Assembly: GCA_963741305.1 (NCBI GenBank)
Contig: CAVUHL010000001.1
Coordinates: forward strand, 1-64,000
Reading direction: 5' to 3'
From: DATMER01 sp963741305
GTDB lineage: Bacteria > Acidobacteriota > Thermoanaerobaculia > Multivoradales > UBA5704
Length of the DNA: 64,000 nt
Notes under the pieces: generated by a model
Seen by the model: the letters and a program-made list of their open reading frames with translations, nothing else
The model's database searches: none
What the model was told of the DNA's origin: nothing
Part shown: one piece after another, positions 27,377-38,117 of the stretch
How positions within the stretch are numbered: the first letter of the stretch is position 1
Layout of the letters: each line of letters begins with the position of its first letter
Made by a program: the position numbers and the translations under genes

Positions 27377-29775
27377 ATGCCAAGGCCAGTGGTCTTCATC
27401 AGCTACAGCCACGACTCGGACGAGCACCGGGAGAAAGTCCTGGAACTTGCCGAGCGGCTGCGTCAGGACGGCCTGGACGCCCGGCTCGACCAGTACGTCA
27501 ACGGCACGCCCGAGCAGGGTTGGCCGCGCTGGATGCTTGACCAGCTCGACGAGGCGATTTTCGTCCTCGTCGTATGCACCAAAACTTACTACCGCAGGTT
27601 CCGGGGTCACGAGGTGCCAGGCCGGGGCAAGGGGGTCGACTGGGAAGGGGCGCTGATCACCCAGGAAATCTACGACGCCAGGAGCCGAACGGTGAAGTTC
27701 GTGCCGGTGATGCTTGCGACGGGGCAAGAACGCTTCATCCCCGAACCCCTCCGCTCGCACACCCACTACGAGCTGACATTGGAAGAGCGCTACCAGGCCC
27801 TGTACAGTTTCCTGCTCGGCCAAGCCGGCGTGAAGCCAGCGCCGATTGGGAAAAACCAGGCGGGTCTCGAAGCGGACCGCGCAACCGCTGACGTTCGGCC
27901 CCGCCCACCCCGCCCGGCCCATTATGATCGGTGTCCCCCATCGCAACCCCTTCTTCACCGGTCGAAGAGAACCTGCTCTCTAGCCTCCACCAGCAGCTCC
28001 AGACGCAAGGAATTTCCGCGCTGGCCCAAGCGGCGATCTATGGGTTGGGCGGGATCGGCAAGACCCAGATCGCGATTGAGTATGCGCACCGATTCGGGGA
28101 GCATTATCGGTTCGTCCTATGGGTGGTAGCTGAAGAGGAGACAGCGATCCGGTCGGCCTATCTATCCATCGCTCGCGAGTTAGGGCTCGTCGATGCCCAG
28201 GCCGATATCGAGACGGCGGTCTCGGCGGTGAAGGCCTGGCTCTCCCGTGAAGACGGCTGGTTGCTGGTCTTCGACAACGCGGACGATCCTATCCTGCTGC
28301 GCGCCTACTTGCCGCCGACGCGGACGGGTGGCAAAGTCCTCCTGACGTCGCGGGCAAAGTCCTTCGTCAACGTCGGCATCCGAGAACCGTTCCGAGTCGA
28401 AACTCTGGATCTCGAAGACGCCGTGACCTTCCTGATTGAGAGAACGAGCAAGGCAGACGCCCAGGCTGCTGCCGAGTTGGCCGCCGAGTTGGGTTACCTG
28501 CCTCTTGCGCTTGAGCAAGCGGCAGCGTATATTTACACCTTGGGGTGTGTTTTTGCCGAGTACCTCACCAGGTATCGCCGTCTCGGAGTATCACTGCTCG
28601 AAAAGGGAAAACCGAGTACCGACTACACCAAGACCGTTGCGACGACCTGGACGTTGAGCTTCGAGGCCGTACGCCAGGCCTCGCCCGCCTCTGCCGAGTT
28701 GCTGACAGCCGCCGCGTTCCTGGTGCCGGACTTGGTCCCGATTGAGATCTTCACCCGGGGTGGCTCGGAGCTCGGCGACCTGCTTGCCAAGGGGCTGAAA
28801 GGTGCGGACGAGGATCCACTTGTCTTCTGGGAGCTGCTTGAGCCTCTGGAGCGCTACTCGCTCGTCGAGCGCTTGCCGGATGATGCGTTCAAGCTCCACC
28901 GTTTGACGCAGGAGGTGATCAAGGATTCATTGGGCGGGGAGGGCCGACGAGCTTGGGCGGAGCGGGTGGTCCGAGCATTGGATGCCACGTTTCCAGATCC
29001 CGAGCCCAAAGTCTGGGACCTCTGTGAGAGGTTGCAGCCGAACGCAAGGCTCGCTTCCGATCTAACTCGCGTCTACGCCCTGGACTCCGTCCCGGCCGGT
29101 CGATTTCTTAACAACACTGGGAAATTCGCGTCGGACCGAGGTGACCTCGGCAGCGCTAAGCTTCTTCTGCAACTCTCAATAGAGATCTCTAAGCGTGTGC
29201 TAGGAGCTGAGCACCGTAATACCCTTATGTCTAGGAGCAACTTGGCCTGCACACTCCTTTATCTTGGTGATCTTGACGGTGCCAAGAGGCTAGAGGAACA
29301 GACCCTGGAGTTGTCACAGCGCGTACTGGGTGAGGAGCACCCTGGCACCTCGACATCGAGAAGCAACCTAGCCGAAATTCTCCGTGCTCTCGGTGATCCC
29401 GCCGCTGCCAAGAAGCTCCAGGAGCAGGTCCTAGAGACCCGAGAACGCGTACTGGGGGCTGAGCACTTCGAAACATTGGCGGCAAGAAACAACCTGACCG
29501 AAACCCTTCGGGATCTGGGTGCTCTCGCCGATGCAAGAAGGCTCCAAGAACAGAATCTGGAGATCTCTGAACGCGTGCTGGGTGACAGGCACCCCCACAC
29601 GACTATCCATTGCTGGAACCTGCTCCGGACTGTAATCCGGCTCAAGGACTCCGACGCCGAATCCAAGTTGAAAAACAAACTCCGCTGGCTCCTCGACCGC
29701 GACGAGGACTCGATTTCATCAGTCCATCAGCGGAACATTCGCCAGTACCTGCTCAACCTCCTCAACCCCTCCTGA
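27377..29775 (+). CDS. SEFIR-NTPase (STAND)-TPR defence-type protein (two frame breaks)
   Basis: Reconstructed as one gene. SEFIR domain, residues about 1-150: PVVFISYSHDSDEHREKV, ARLDQYVNGTPEQGWPRWM, FVLVVCTKTYYRRFRG. A link in a second frame, MIGVPHRNPFFTGR (27924-27965), is the motif that normally precedes the NTPase. A third frame from 27970 has P-loop YGLGGIGKTQIAIEYAH, Walker B WLLVFDNADD, and kinesin-light-chain-like TPRs of 42 residues (RVLGAEHRNTLMSRSNLA and three more). STAND proteins with TIR/SEFIR effectors act in antiphage and programmed-death responses. Breaks lie near 27890-27920 and 27970. Confidence 0.82.
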
Positions 29776-30783
29776 TCTTCGAGCCACCCCCACCCATTCC
29801 GTCCTCCCCCCGCCCACCCACCAGATCCCCGAACTCCCCCAAGATCATCTGCATCGCCCCCCGCACCCCGCCCGACTTCACCCCCCGCCTCCGCCCCTCC
29901 AAAGGACTCCGCCGCACCAACACCGCCCCCAGCCGATCCACATCCGCATGCAGATACAGCTCCGTCGTCGCAATCGACCGATGCCGCATCAGCATCTGGA
30001 CCGTCCGCATATCCACCCCCGCGTCCAGCAGATGAGTCGCCAGGCTATGCCGCAGCACATGCGGCGACAGCCTTCGCCCACCCGCCTCGATCCCCACCTC
30101 CGAGCACCGCCGCTGCAAGATCTTTCGCACCGCCCCCCGCGTCAGCGGCCGCCCCCACAGAAACCGCCCGCCGCCGCCGCCCGCGCCGCCAGCCACACCC
30201 CGAGCATCCGAGACACCGGCCGATCCAGCGGCAACCGCACATCCCCGCCCGCCCCCTTCCCACGCCGCACCAGAATGCTGAACGTCTGCGTCGCCTCCTG
30301 CCAGGCCACCCCCTCCGCCTCCAGCGGACCGATCTCCGAAGCCCGTCAGCCCCGCCACGTACGCCACCCCCAGCAGCACCCGGTCCCGCATCTCCCGGGC
30401 TCGCGCGGCAGTGTCCCCGGCTGGTCTCCCCACAGCAGCCGCGATACCTCGCCGACCGTGAGCACCTTGATCTCCCGCCGGTAAGGCCGACGGCCCTGAC
30501 AACCCGCCCCCGGGTTCACCTCCACAATCCCGTGCGCCAGACACCACTCCCCGAGCGACCGCACCGCCACCACCACCCCCTGCCGCACCGACTCCCCCCG
30601 CCCGGCCACATGCAGCCGCCGCAGATGCCTCTCGATGTCCTCCCGGCCGAGCTGCTGCAATCGGCTTCCCAACATCCGCGAGCAGCCGTTCGACAAGCCG
30701 CCGATACCTCCGCGCCGTCCCCTCCGTCCGCCCGCGGACGCTGACCAGGAAAGACGTCCATCCGTCGAGAAGAGAGAATTCAA
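29762..30783 (-). CDS. Tyrosine recombinase/integrase (frame broken)
   Basis: The C-terminal half is clear: LSPHVLRHSLATHLLDAG, then LMRHRSIATTELYLHAD with the nucleophile Tyr. RFLWGRPLTRGAVRKILQRR precedes it. The N-terminal SAM-like region and middle are spread over other frames, so at least two indels. XerC/D-like. Convergent with, and overlapping, the STAND gene 3' end by 14 nt. It may have mobilised the adjacent Mu-like block or the STAND gene. Confidence 0.7.
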
Positions 30784-30921
30784 TTCTCTCTTTTCCCGCT
30801 GTCGTCGGGAACCTCCAACTCCTGTGAATTCTTGCGGTTACCCCCTGCTACGGGGGTTCCTTCGATTTGGGGTCTTGCGCTCATGGATTCAACCTGCTCG
30901 CGAACGACGGGCGCTGTCAAG

Positions 30922-31617
30922 ATGCCGAAACGAACCCATCGCGAGCCCAAAGGAAAGGTCGGCCGACCCAAGGGCAAGCCCCTGTCCGCGAAAGAGCGCG
31001 CACAGCGGCGCGCCGCCGCGGTGAAGACCGGCGAGTACGCCACCACCGCGCTCGGCCAGGCCCTGCCGCCCTGCAAGCCCGCCGTCTGTCCGAACGAGGG
31101 CACCGGGACCTGCGAGGTCAAACGCGCCGTGGAGTCGCGCGGCGGCGGCCTTTCGGCGTGCCTGGTGTCCCTCGGTCACCACGACGTGATGCAGGCCTAC
31201 CTGGCCGCCATCCGGACCGGCGACCTCGAAGGCCTCGCCGAGCTCGCCGCTACCTCCATGGCCGGCCAGCTTGCGCTCGCCCACGGCGAGCTCTCCACGC
31301 TCATGCACGAGGGTCTCGTCGTCCAGGTCCCCGTTGTGGGCCGCAACGCTGAGGGCGAGCTCGAAGTCGTGGCCGAGCGCCCGGTCGAGAACCCCCGCGC
31401 GGCAAACACCTTCCAGCTTCTTCGCCAGCTCGGCCACACCGCCGCCGACCAGGCCATCACGCCCAGGTCGAGCGGCGAGCGCGAGAGGGATCAAGGGCTC
31501 GGCCTGGCCGGCAGGGCCGCCTGGGTGAGCCAGATGCGGAAAGGACTGGCGGGGGAGGGGAACGGAGGACTCCGATGCATAGCGTCGAGCTGCTCCACCC
31601 GGCTCTCCCGGACCTGA
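30922..31617 (+). CDS. Phage terminase-small-subunit-like protein
   Basis: About 215-231 aa. Basic N-terminus MPKRTHREPKGKVGRPKG then LSAKERAQRRAAAVKTGEYA, a Cys pair region (CPNEGTGTCEVKRA), and helical segments ALAHGELSTLMHEG. The position just before terL and the basic GRPKGK start fit a DNA-recognition subunit of packaging. An upstream ATG at 30883 is possible. The last residues overlap the terL start. Confidence 0.5.
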   Translation: MPKRTHREPKGKVGRPKGKPLSAKERAQRRAAAVKTGEYATTALGQALPPCKPAVCPNEGTGTCEVKRAVESRGGGLSACLVSLGHHDVMQAYLAAIRTGDLEGLAELAATSMAGQLALAHGELSTLMHEGLVVQVPVVGRNAEGELEVVAERPVENPRAANTFQLLRQLGHTAADQAITPRSSGERERDQGLGLAGRAAWVSQMRKGLAGEGNGGLRCIASSCSTRLSRT

Positions 31618-33614
31618 TCGACGCGCTGCTGCGCCGCAACCGCTGGTCCTGGCAAGCCCTGGAACGCGGCGACCTCAAGCTCGGCGACGAGGTCCTCAAC
31701 GTCGATCGCCTCCAGTGGTGGCTCGTCAACGCCGACCCCGTCCTCTGGGTCGAGACGAATCTGGTCAACAAGCCGGAGGATGGGGGAGGGCTCTGGCAGC
31801 TTTTCCCCTACCAGCGCCCCTCTCTCCGCTTCCGCGGCCACGTCGTCCACCAGGACGGCGCCGAGGTCGGCAAGAGCCGCGAGATCGTCGGCCTGCTGCT
31901 GTGGGGCTGCCTCGCCGTCGAGCGGGGAAGCGTCCTGGTCGGCTCCGCCCTCGACGGCGACCTCGACGAGATCTGGGAGGAGGTCGAAGTGGCAGCTCAG
32001 CGCCAACCCCTTCCTCGCCGACGCCCTGCGCACCCGCACCACCAAGCCCTACCGGCGGCTGACCTGGCGCAACGGCCTGCGCGTCCTCTTCCGCCCCGCC
32101 GGGCACGACGGCCGCGCCTACCGCGGCATCCACGTCCGCGGCTGGCTCCTGCACGACGAAGCGGCCAAGGTCGTCAATCCGAGGAGCTGGAGCGAGTTCT
32201 GGCGCGCCGCCAAGCCGGGCTGCGAGATCCGGATCTACTCCGTGCCCACCGGCGACCGCCAGTGCACCTTCCAGCGCATCGCCGACAACGCCGTCCCCGC
32301 CGATTCGATCGTCCCCAGCCGACACCCCCGAGCTGGTCCTCGCGCAGCTCCTCCGCCCCACCTCCGCGGCCACGCCCGAAGGCACCCGCGCCCTCGCCCG
32401 CGACCTCGGCGGCCGGGTCTGGGTCCGCTTCCACTGGCCCAAGACCATCATGCCGCACCCCTTCTGGTGCGAGGAGCGCCGCCAGGAGTTCGTCGGCTTC
32501 TACGGCGGTCCGGACGAGCCGGGCTACGTCCACAACGTCCTCGGCCTGCCCGGCGATCCCGAGTACTCCCTCTTCCCCGAGCGCCTCCTCAAGCCCGCCC
32601 TCACCTGGATCCCCGACTACCTCTCCGTCTCGTTCCGCTGGGACAGCCGCGCCGGCCAGGTGGATGGCCTCTCCCGCCGCCTGAACCCCTCCTACCCCTG
32701 GGGCGACGAGGGACCAGAGAGGTCTTCCCCTCTCCCGGTGGAAGGGAGTGCGGCTGGGAGAGGGGCCAGGGGGTGAGGGTTCCCCGGGGGAAGGGAGTGC
32801 GATGGGAGAGGGGTCGGGGGTGAGGGGCGACGACCCGGAGGAAGCCGAGGGCGCCGCCGACGTCCCGCAGCCCTACCTCACCGTCCTCCAGGACACCCTC
32901 GACGTCTCAGGCTGGGATCGCTGGGACGCCGAGCGTCGCCGGCAAGCCGTGGCCGACCTGGCCCGCTTCTTCGTCCGCTCCATGCCCGGCGACCTCACGG
33001 CCGGCGTGGACGTGGGCTCGGCCACCGTGACCGAGATCGTCTTCGAGCGCCGAAACGCCCTCGCTGACACCCTCGTCCTCCGCATCCACCTGACCGGCTG
33101 GAACTGGTACGCCCAGCGCGACTTCATCCTCGCCCTCGACGCCATCCTGCGCCCCGCCGGCGGCTGGGGCTTCGACGCCACCGGCGTCGGCCGCGTGCTG
33201 GTGGATCTCCTCGCGCCCGACCTCGGCGACCGCCTCTCCGGCTACGTCTTCAACCGCTCGACGCCGGCCATCGATCCCACAACCGGCGAAGCCCAACTCG
33301 ATCCGGCCTCGGGCAGGGAACTGCTCATCTCCTACAAGGAGCTGGGAACCCAACTCATCGAGCGCCGCCTCCACGGCCGAGGCCTCGAGCTTCCCTTCGA
33401 CCCCGAAGTCCGCCACCTCCTCGCCAATCACACCTACTCGCAGTCCGGCGAATCCCGCCGCTTCTCCAAGCTCAACGATCACCTCGTCGATGCCCTGCGC
33501 GTCGCCGAGCTGCGCAAGCTCACTGCCGACTGGGCGGCCTTGGCTCCGCCCCTGGTTTTCGCCACCCCCGCCGGGAGCGCCATCGCTTCCCTGGACATCC
33601 TGAGGAACCTGTGA
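31575..33614 (+). CDS. Phage terminase large subunit (frame broken)
   Basis: Reads MHSVELLHPALPDLIDALLR, a packaging-ATPase region with a deviant P-loop QDGAEVGKSREIVGLL, RGWLLHDEAAKVV, then a C-terminal nuclease region AGVDVGSATVTEIVFERR and RFSKLNDHLVDALRVAEL. Frame changes near 31990 and 32320. A repeat-like insertion sits at about 32716-32832. It pumps DNA into proheads. Followed by the portal gene with a 4-nt overlap. Confidence 0.75.
32716..32832. repeat. G-rich intergenic-type repeat inside terL
   Basis: GGAAGGGAGTGCGGCTGGGA and GAGAGGGGCCAGGGGGTGAG, then a near repeat GGAAGGGAGTGCGATGGGAG. This resembles the REP-like GGGAGAAGAGGG elements at 49050, 53160 and 54060. Its presence within the terminase frame suggests insertion and decay. 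Confidence 0.5.
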
Positions 33615-34990
33615 GCGCCGCCCTCCCTGCCGCCCGTGATCGGTCCCTCTCCGAGCAGCTCTTCGCCGAGCTGGTGCTCACCGCCCTGGCGGCTGAGCGC
33701 CGGCTCCGCCCCTACGTGGGCGAGCTCGGCGGCCGATCCCATGCTCTTCCGCGGGTTCGGCTCTTTCGGAAGATGGCAGGAGATCCCGCACCCCTCCCGC
33801 TTCGTCCGCGAACGGTCCGAAGACGGCGACCGCGTCGGCGAGCTGTACACCCGCATGATCGAGACCGACGCGAACATCGCGGCCCTCTGGGAAAAGCGAG
33901 TGAAAGCGGTGCTCGCGTTGCCGCGGTACATCCGCGCCGCCGACTCGTCGCCCCTGGCCGAGGAGATCGCCCGCTTCATCCAGACCGCTCTCTCCCTGAT
34001 TCCGCTCCGCGTCGTCCCGATCTCCAACATCCTGGAAGCGATCGTCAAAGGCGTCGCCATCAACGAGATCCTCTGGGAGCAGGTGACGCGCGGCCCCCTG
34101 GCCGGAGCCTGGCTGCCCGTCGATGTCATCGACCGTCCCATGTGGCGCTTCGGCTGGTCGGCGAACGACAGGTCCCTCCATGTCGTCGCCCACCCGGGAC
34201 GCATCGCGCCCATCCCCGCGCCGCCAATGAAGTTCCAGGTCCTCTCCTACGGCACCCGGGACAACCCCTGGGGCCGGGCCCTGCTCGATCGGCTCTACTG
34301 GGTCTGGTACCTGAAGCGGCACGCCTCGAAATATTGGGCCATCTTCGTCGAGCGCTTCGCTCAGCCCCTCGTGAAGGGGACCTATCCCTACAAGCCAGAC
34401 CAGGATCTCCTCAACAAGGAGAACGAGGATCGCCTGCTCGCGATCCTCAGCACCATCCGCACCGGCTCATCGATCGCGCTGCCCGAGGGCCTCGACATCG
34501 CCTTCCTCGAAGCCTCCCGGGGAGGCGACGCGAGCTACTCCTCGTTCGTCTCCTGGCTCGAACGGGCCGAAGCCCTCCTGATGCTCGGCGAGGTCGATAC
34601 CAGCGGCCTCGCCCGAGGCGCCGGCTCCTTCGCCAAGGCGCTGATCTCGAACGAGGTCCGCCTCGAGACCGTCAGTCACGACGCCCACCTGCTCGGCTCC
34701 TTCGAGTCCGACACCCTGGTCCGCTGGCTGGTCCTGCTCAACTTCGGCCCCGACGCCCCCATCCCGAAGTCCGTCTACGAATCCACCGACGCCCCCGATC
34801 GCAGCCAGCGCATGCAGGGGATCGACAAAGCCCTGAACGACGGCGTCGCCGTCCCCCTCGCCTACTACCGCATGACCATGCGGGTCCCCGTGCCCCTCGA
34901 AAACGAGCCCGTGATCGAGCGGCCGGTTACGCCTTCCCGGGCAGGGCGCTCCGACAAGGTTCCGCCACTCCGGGGAGGGGCGGGGAAGGC
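33611..34990 (+). CDS. Mu-like portal protein (DUF935/gp29 family), frame broken
   Basis: N-terminal residues (SLSEQLFAELVLTALAAERR) start at 33611. After a shift near 33735 the frame reads LFRGFGSFGRWQEIPHPSRF, DVIDRPMWRFGWS, GRALLDRLYWVWYLKRHASK, FVERFAQPLVKG, AGSFAKALISNEVRLETVSH: the DUF935 portal pattern. It forms the vertex channel for DNA entry. The C-terminus runs into a low-complexity G-rich stretch before the gpF fragment. Confidence 0.8.
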
Positions 34991-35040
34991 GGAAGGGGGC
35001 GGCCTGGGGGGCGGCGCTCGCCGCCCTCGAAACCAGCAGC

Positions 35041-35328
35041 CAGACCCGCTATCTCGTCTGGTGGACCGCCGGAGACGACCGTGTCCGCCAACGCCCCCTC
35101 CACAACCACGCCGTCATGCACGGCAAGGTTTTCGCCATCGATCACCCCATCTGGAACACCTGGTGGCCCCCTGCCGGCCACAACTGCCGCTGCTTCATCG
35201 GCACCATCAGCGCCGCCGAAGCCCTGGACCTCGGCTACACCGGCGCCGAGCCCACCGGCCCCTGGCCCATCGCCCCCGACACCGGACTCCCCGCTCTCCC
35301 AGACCCCGGCTTCGGAGGTGACAGATGA
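35041..35328 (+). pseudogene. Mu gpF-like head morphogenesis protein, C-terminal fragment
   Basis: Only about 95 aa: RYLVWWTAGDDRVRQRPLHN, HAVMHGKVFAIDHPIWNTWW, PPAGHNCRCFIGT, the conserved C-terminal motif of the SPP1 gp7/Mu F family (normally about 300-450 aa). The N-terminal two thirds are absent and the preceding DNA is G-rich low-complexity sequence joined to the portal gene. Decayed or deleted. Confidence 0.7.
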
Positions 35329-35834
35329 GGTCCCACAATCATCACCGGCTCCGTCCTCTGGACCCCTGGCGCCGATCACATCCTCGAGCTGGCCGCCGCC
35401 CTCCGGCGACGCCCCGGCCCTGGAGTTCCCCGCCCTCATCCCCGTCGACCTCACCGAGAGCCACGGCATCAACATCACCCCGCAACGCCTCGAAGAGATG
35501 GCCGCCGCCTACGACCCAGCCGTCGAGATGGCGAGCCTCAACCTCGACCACAACTAGGGCGGCCCCTCCCTCGGCTGGTGCGAGCGCGTCTGGCTCCAGG
35601 ACGCCGCCCTCTGGGTGCGCTACATCGACCTCGATCCGGCCACTGTCGAGCTGATCCGCAGCAAGCGCTACACCCGCAGATCGGCCGAGATCGCGCTCAG
35701 CCATCCCGTCACCGGGGGCTGGTATCTCACCGGCTGTGCCCTCCTCGGCAACGCCCGCCCCGCCATCGCCGGCCTCCCGCCCGTGACCCTCTGCCGCCCG
35801 CAGTACGTCCTCACCGCCCGAAAGGAGCCCCCCG
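35325..35834 (+). CDS. Mu-like phage protease (in-frame amber, frame break)
   Basis: The start overlaps the gpF stop (ATGA). The body reads ALEFPALIPVDLTESHGINI, AAAYDPAVEMASLNLDHN, TAG (35555-35557), then in the same frame GGPSLGWCERVWLQDAALWV and RRSAEIALSHPVTGGWYLTG. The DH and SxE motifs fit the Mu gpI protease. The TAG replaces one codon between DHN and GGPSLGW. It would process scaffold and capsid. Confidence 0.65.
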
Positions 35835-36319
35835 ATGCCCGAAGACGATCCCCCGGCCGACTCCGCCGGACAATCCAACCCGCCGCCCCATCCGGAGAAG
35901 CCGAGCTGGCCGCCCTGCGAGCCCAAGTCGCCGAAGGCGCCCAGGCCCTCTCGACGCTCCTCCGGCAGCGCGCCGAGCTCGATGTCGATCGCCGGCTCGC
36001 CCTGCTCGGCGCCCGCGTCACGCCCGCCATGGCGAAGCTCGCCCGGCCGCTCCTCGTCGAGCTGCTCGCCGACCGCAACCCCGCCACCGTCAAGCTGCAG
36101 GCCGACCCGGCGAAGCCGCGCCGTCCGAGAGTCTCCATCGCTGAGCAGGTCCTCCAGATCCTCGCCGCCGTTCCCGCCGTCGAAGCGCTGACCGCCGGCC
36201 GCATGGCCGACGCCGACCCCGCTGCCACGCCAGCCAGGCGCTCTCCCCCCCGAGCGCGAAGCCGAGCTCGAGCAGAAATACCGCTTCAGCGCGAGCTGGG
36301 GCTTCCGGTCCAACTGAAA
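35835..36319 (+). CDS. Phage scaffold/protease C-terminal protein (frame broken)
   Basis: Start MPEDDPPADSAGQSNPP, then after a shift GEAELAALRAQVAEGAQALS, VTPAMAKLARPLLVELLADR, SIAEQVLQILAAVPAVEALT: a coiled, acidic helical protein as expected for a head scaffold between protease and capsid genes. No specific family match beyond position and composition. Confidence 0.5.
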
Positions 36320-36332
36320 GGAGAAGGCTCCG

Positions 36333-36773
36333 GTGACCGCCCTCACCGCCGACGTCCACCGCATGCACTCCGTCCATCAGCCGCAGTTCCTGCCCCTCCC
36401 CGTGAAGGCAGGCGCCCGCATCTACCTCAACGCCATCACCTGCACCGACGCCAACGGCTTCGCCGTGCCCGGAGCCAACACCGCCGGCCTCCGCGCCCAG
36501 GGCGTCGCCTGGAAATCTTTCGACAACACCGCCGGCGCCGACGGCACCCTCGGCGACACCTTCAACGCCTTCGGCGCCGTCCGCTTCATCGAAGTGGACA
36601 GCCAAGGCGAGTGGGAGTTCGCTTTCACCGGGCCGTGCCCAAAGCCCGGCGACAACGCCTTCATCGTGGACGACAACACCGTCGCCACCGTCACCTCGAA
36701 TTCCATCCTCCTCGGAAAGTTCACTCGCCCGGGCTCGCCCGGGAAGTGGTTCGTCGACATCGACCGGCGATAG
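36333..36773 (+). CDS. Phage head decoration-like protein
   Basis: 146 aa, intact. QFLPLPVKAGARIYLNAITC, DTFNAFGAVRFIEVDSQGEW, DDNTVATVTSNSILLGKFTR: beta-rich small protein in the position and style of DUF2190/decoration proteins just before the major capsid gene. Likely stabilises the capsid. Assignment rests mainly on synteny. Confidence 0.55.
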   Translation: MTALTADVHRMHSVHQPQFLPLPVKAGARIYLNAITCTDANGFAVPGANTAGLRAQGVAWKSFDNTAGADGTLGDTFNAFGAVRFIEVDSQGEWEFAFTGPCPKPGDNAFIVDDNTVATVTSNSILLGKFTRPGSPGKWFVDIDRR

Positions 36774-36786
36774 GAGATAAAGCGCC

Positions 36787-37714
36787 ATGCTCAGCGATCT
36801 CAAATCGATTGCGGTCAAGGCGACGCCCATCGCCCTCGACATCTACGACAAGACCGATCCCACGACCCTCCTGCCCTTCGTGGCCGTCGTCGTCACCGAC
36901 CCCTCGCTCGCCGAGGAGGTCAATCTCGAATGGGCCGCCGTCTTCCCCGAGCTGCGCAAGTGGATCGGCGACCGCGTCGCCCAGCAGGGCTTCGCCGGCA
37001 AGCTCAAGATCCGCCCGGAGCTGTACGAAGTCACCCTCGACTTCGATTCCCTCGACATCGAGCGGGGAACGGCCCTCCTCCAAGCCACGGAGAAGGCCAC
37101 GCGCATCGGCCGCGCCTTCGCGGTCGGCAAGGTCCTGCTGGCCTATCGCGTCCTGCGCGAGAACCAGCTGACCTACGACGGCCAGGACTTCTTCGACGAC
37201 GCGCACCAGCACCCCGACGGCACCCTCGCCTCCAACCTCGTCACCGTCACCCGCGCCAACCCCGCCGCCCCGGACGTCATCGAGGTCCGGGAAGAGCTGG
37301 CCGCGGCCGTGGACCGGCTCATGGCCAACTCCATCCTCCGCGACGAGCTGGTGCGCAGCGAAGAGGTGCGCAAGGGCCTGGTCGTCTTCGTCCGGTCCCA
37401 GAAGGTCTGGTCGGCCTACGAGAAGCTGCGCACCGAGAAGAGCTTCGGCGCCGATCCCGAACCTCTGGCAGGGCGCCTTCGAGCTCGTCCGCGACTTCAA
37501 GCCCAAGGCCGGGACTGAGAACACGGTCGACGTCGTCCTCGCCACCCCCAACGGTCCGCGGCCGGCGATCTTCGTCGTCTCGCGCGAGCCGCAGGGGCTC
37601 AAATTCGATCAGTCCAAAGAGTTCGCGTCGCGATACATCCCGTTCGGCATGGATGCCATGTACGGCGTCACGCCGGCCTTCTGGCAAACCGCCGTGCGAG
37701 TTCTTCCCACATAG
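36787..37714 (+). CDS. Mu-like major capsid protein (GpT family), one frame break
   Basis: MLSDLKSIAVKATPIALDIY, FPELRKWIGDRVAQQGFAG, YEVTLDFDSLDIERG, then after an indel near 37460 WQGAFELVRDFKPKAGTENT, RPAIFVVSREPQGLKFDQSK, FGMDAMYGVTPAFWQTAVRV. The FPELRxWxG...L motif and the final YGV...W are typical of GpT. About 308 aa after repair, standard size. Ribosome site GGAGA upstream. Confidence 0.8.
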
Positions 37715-37729
37715 AAAGGAGCCGAGAGA

Positions 37730-38017
37730 ATGAACCTGTACAAGATCCGTGTCACCGGCGAGGTCCTGGAGACCACCGCCGCCACCCGCCGCGTCAACGT
37801 GGGCGACCAGGTGCTGACGTTCGGCCGCGAGCCGGTCTACGTCCGCGCCGCCAAGCTTCCCTCGGAGTTGGCCGACGATCCCTAGCTGCGGATCGAAGCC
37901 GTCCAATCCGCCCCCTTGGGCGTCGAGGTCATCGAGCTCAAGCCCGAGCGCGTCCAGGAGCCGGCTGCGGCCACTTCGTCGGTTCCGCCGGCATCCCTGA
38001 GCCGAAAGCGGGGATGA
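37730..38017 (+). CDS. Small phage protein with in-frame amber codon
   Basis: MNLYKIRVTGEVLETTAATR, VGDQVLTFGREPVYVRAAKL, PSELADDP, TAG (37883-37885), LRIEAVQSAPLGVEVIELKP. 95 codons including the TAG; AAAGGAG ribosome site. No family recognised; position after the capsid gene fits a head-completion or Ada-type minor protein. A second partial copy is at 40129, so the AbiE cassette sits between two copies of this gene. Confidence 0.55.
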
Positions 38018-38117
38018 TCACAACACCAAATAGCGTCATCGAATACCCGCCCGGCGCCTCCCCTGGCGTCGGGCGGGTGCGTTGGGCCATCCTCTGTCCT
38101 GATAGTCTCTCCCGGCC

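Noticed and set aside
31780..32823. Long alternative frame over terL
   Set aside because: It contains true terL sequence for part of its length, then becomes Arg/Pro-rich; handled as a frame break within terL.
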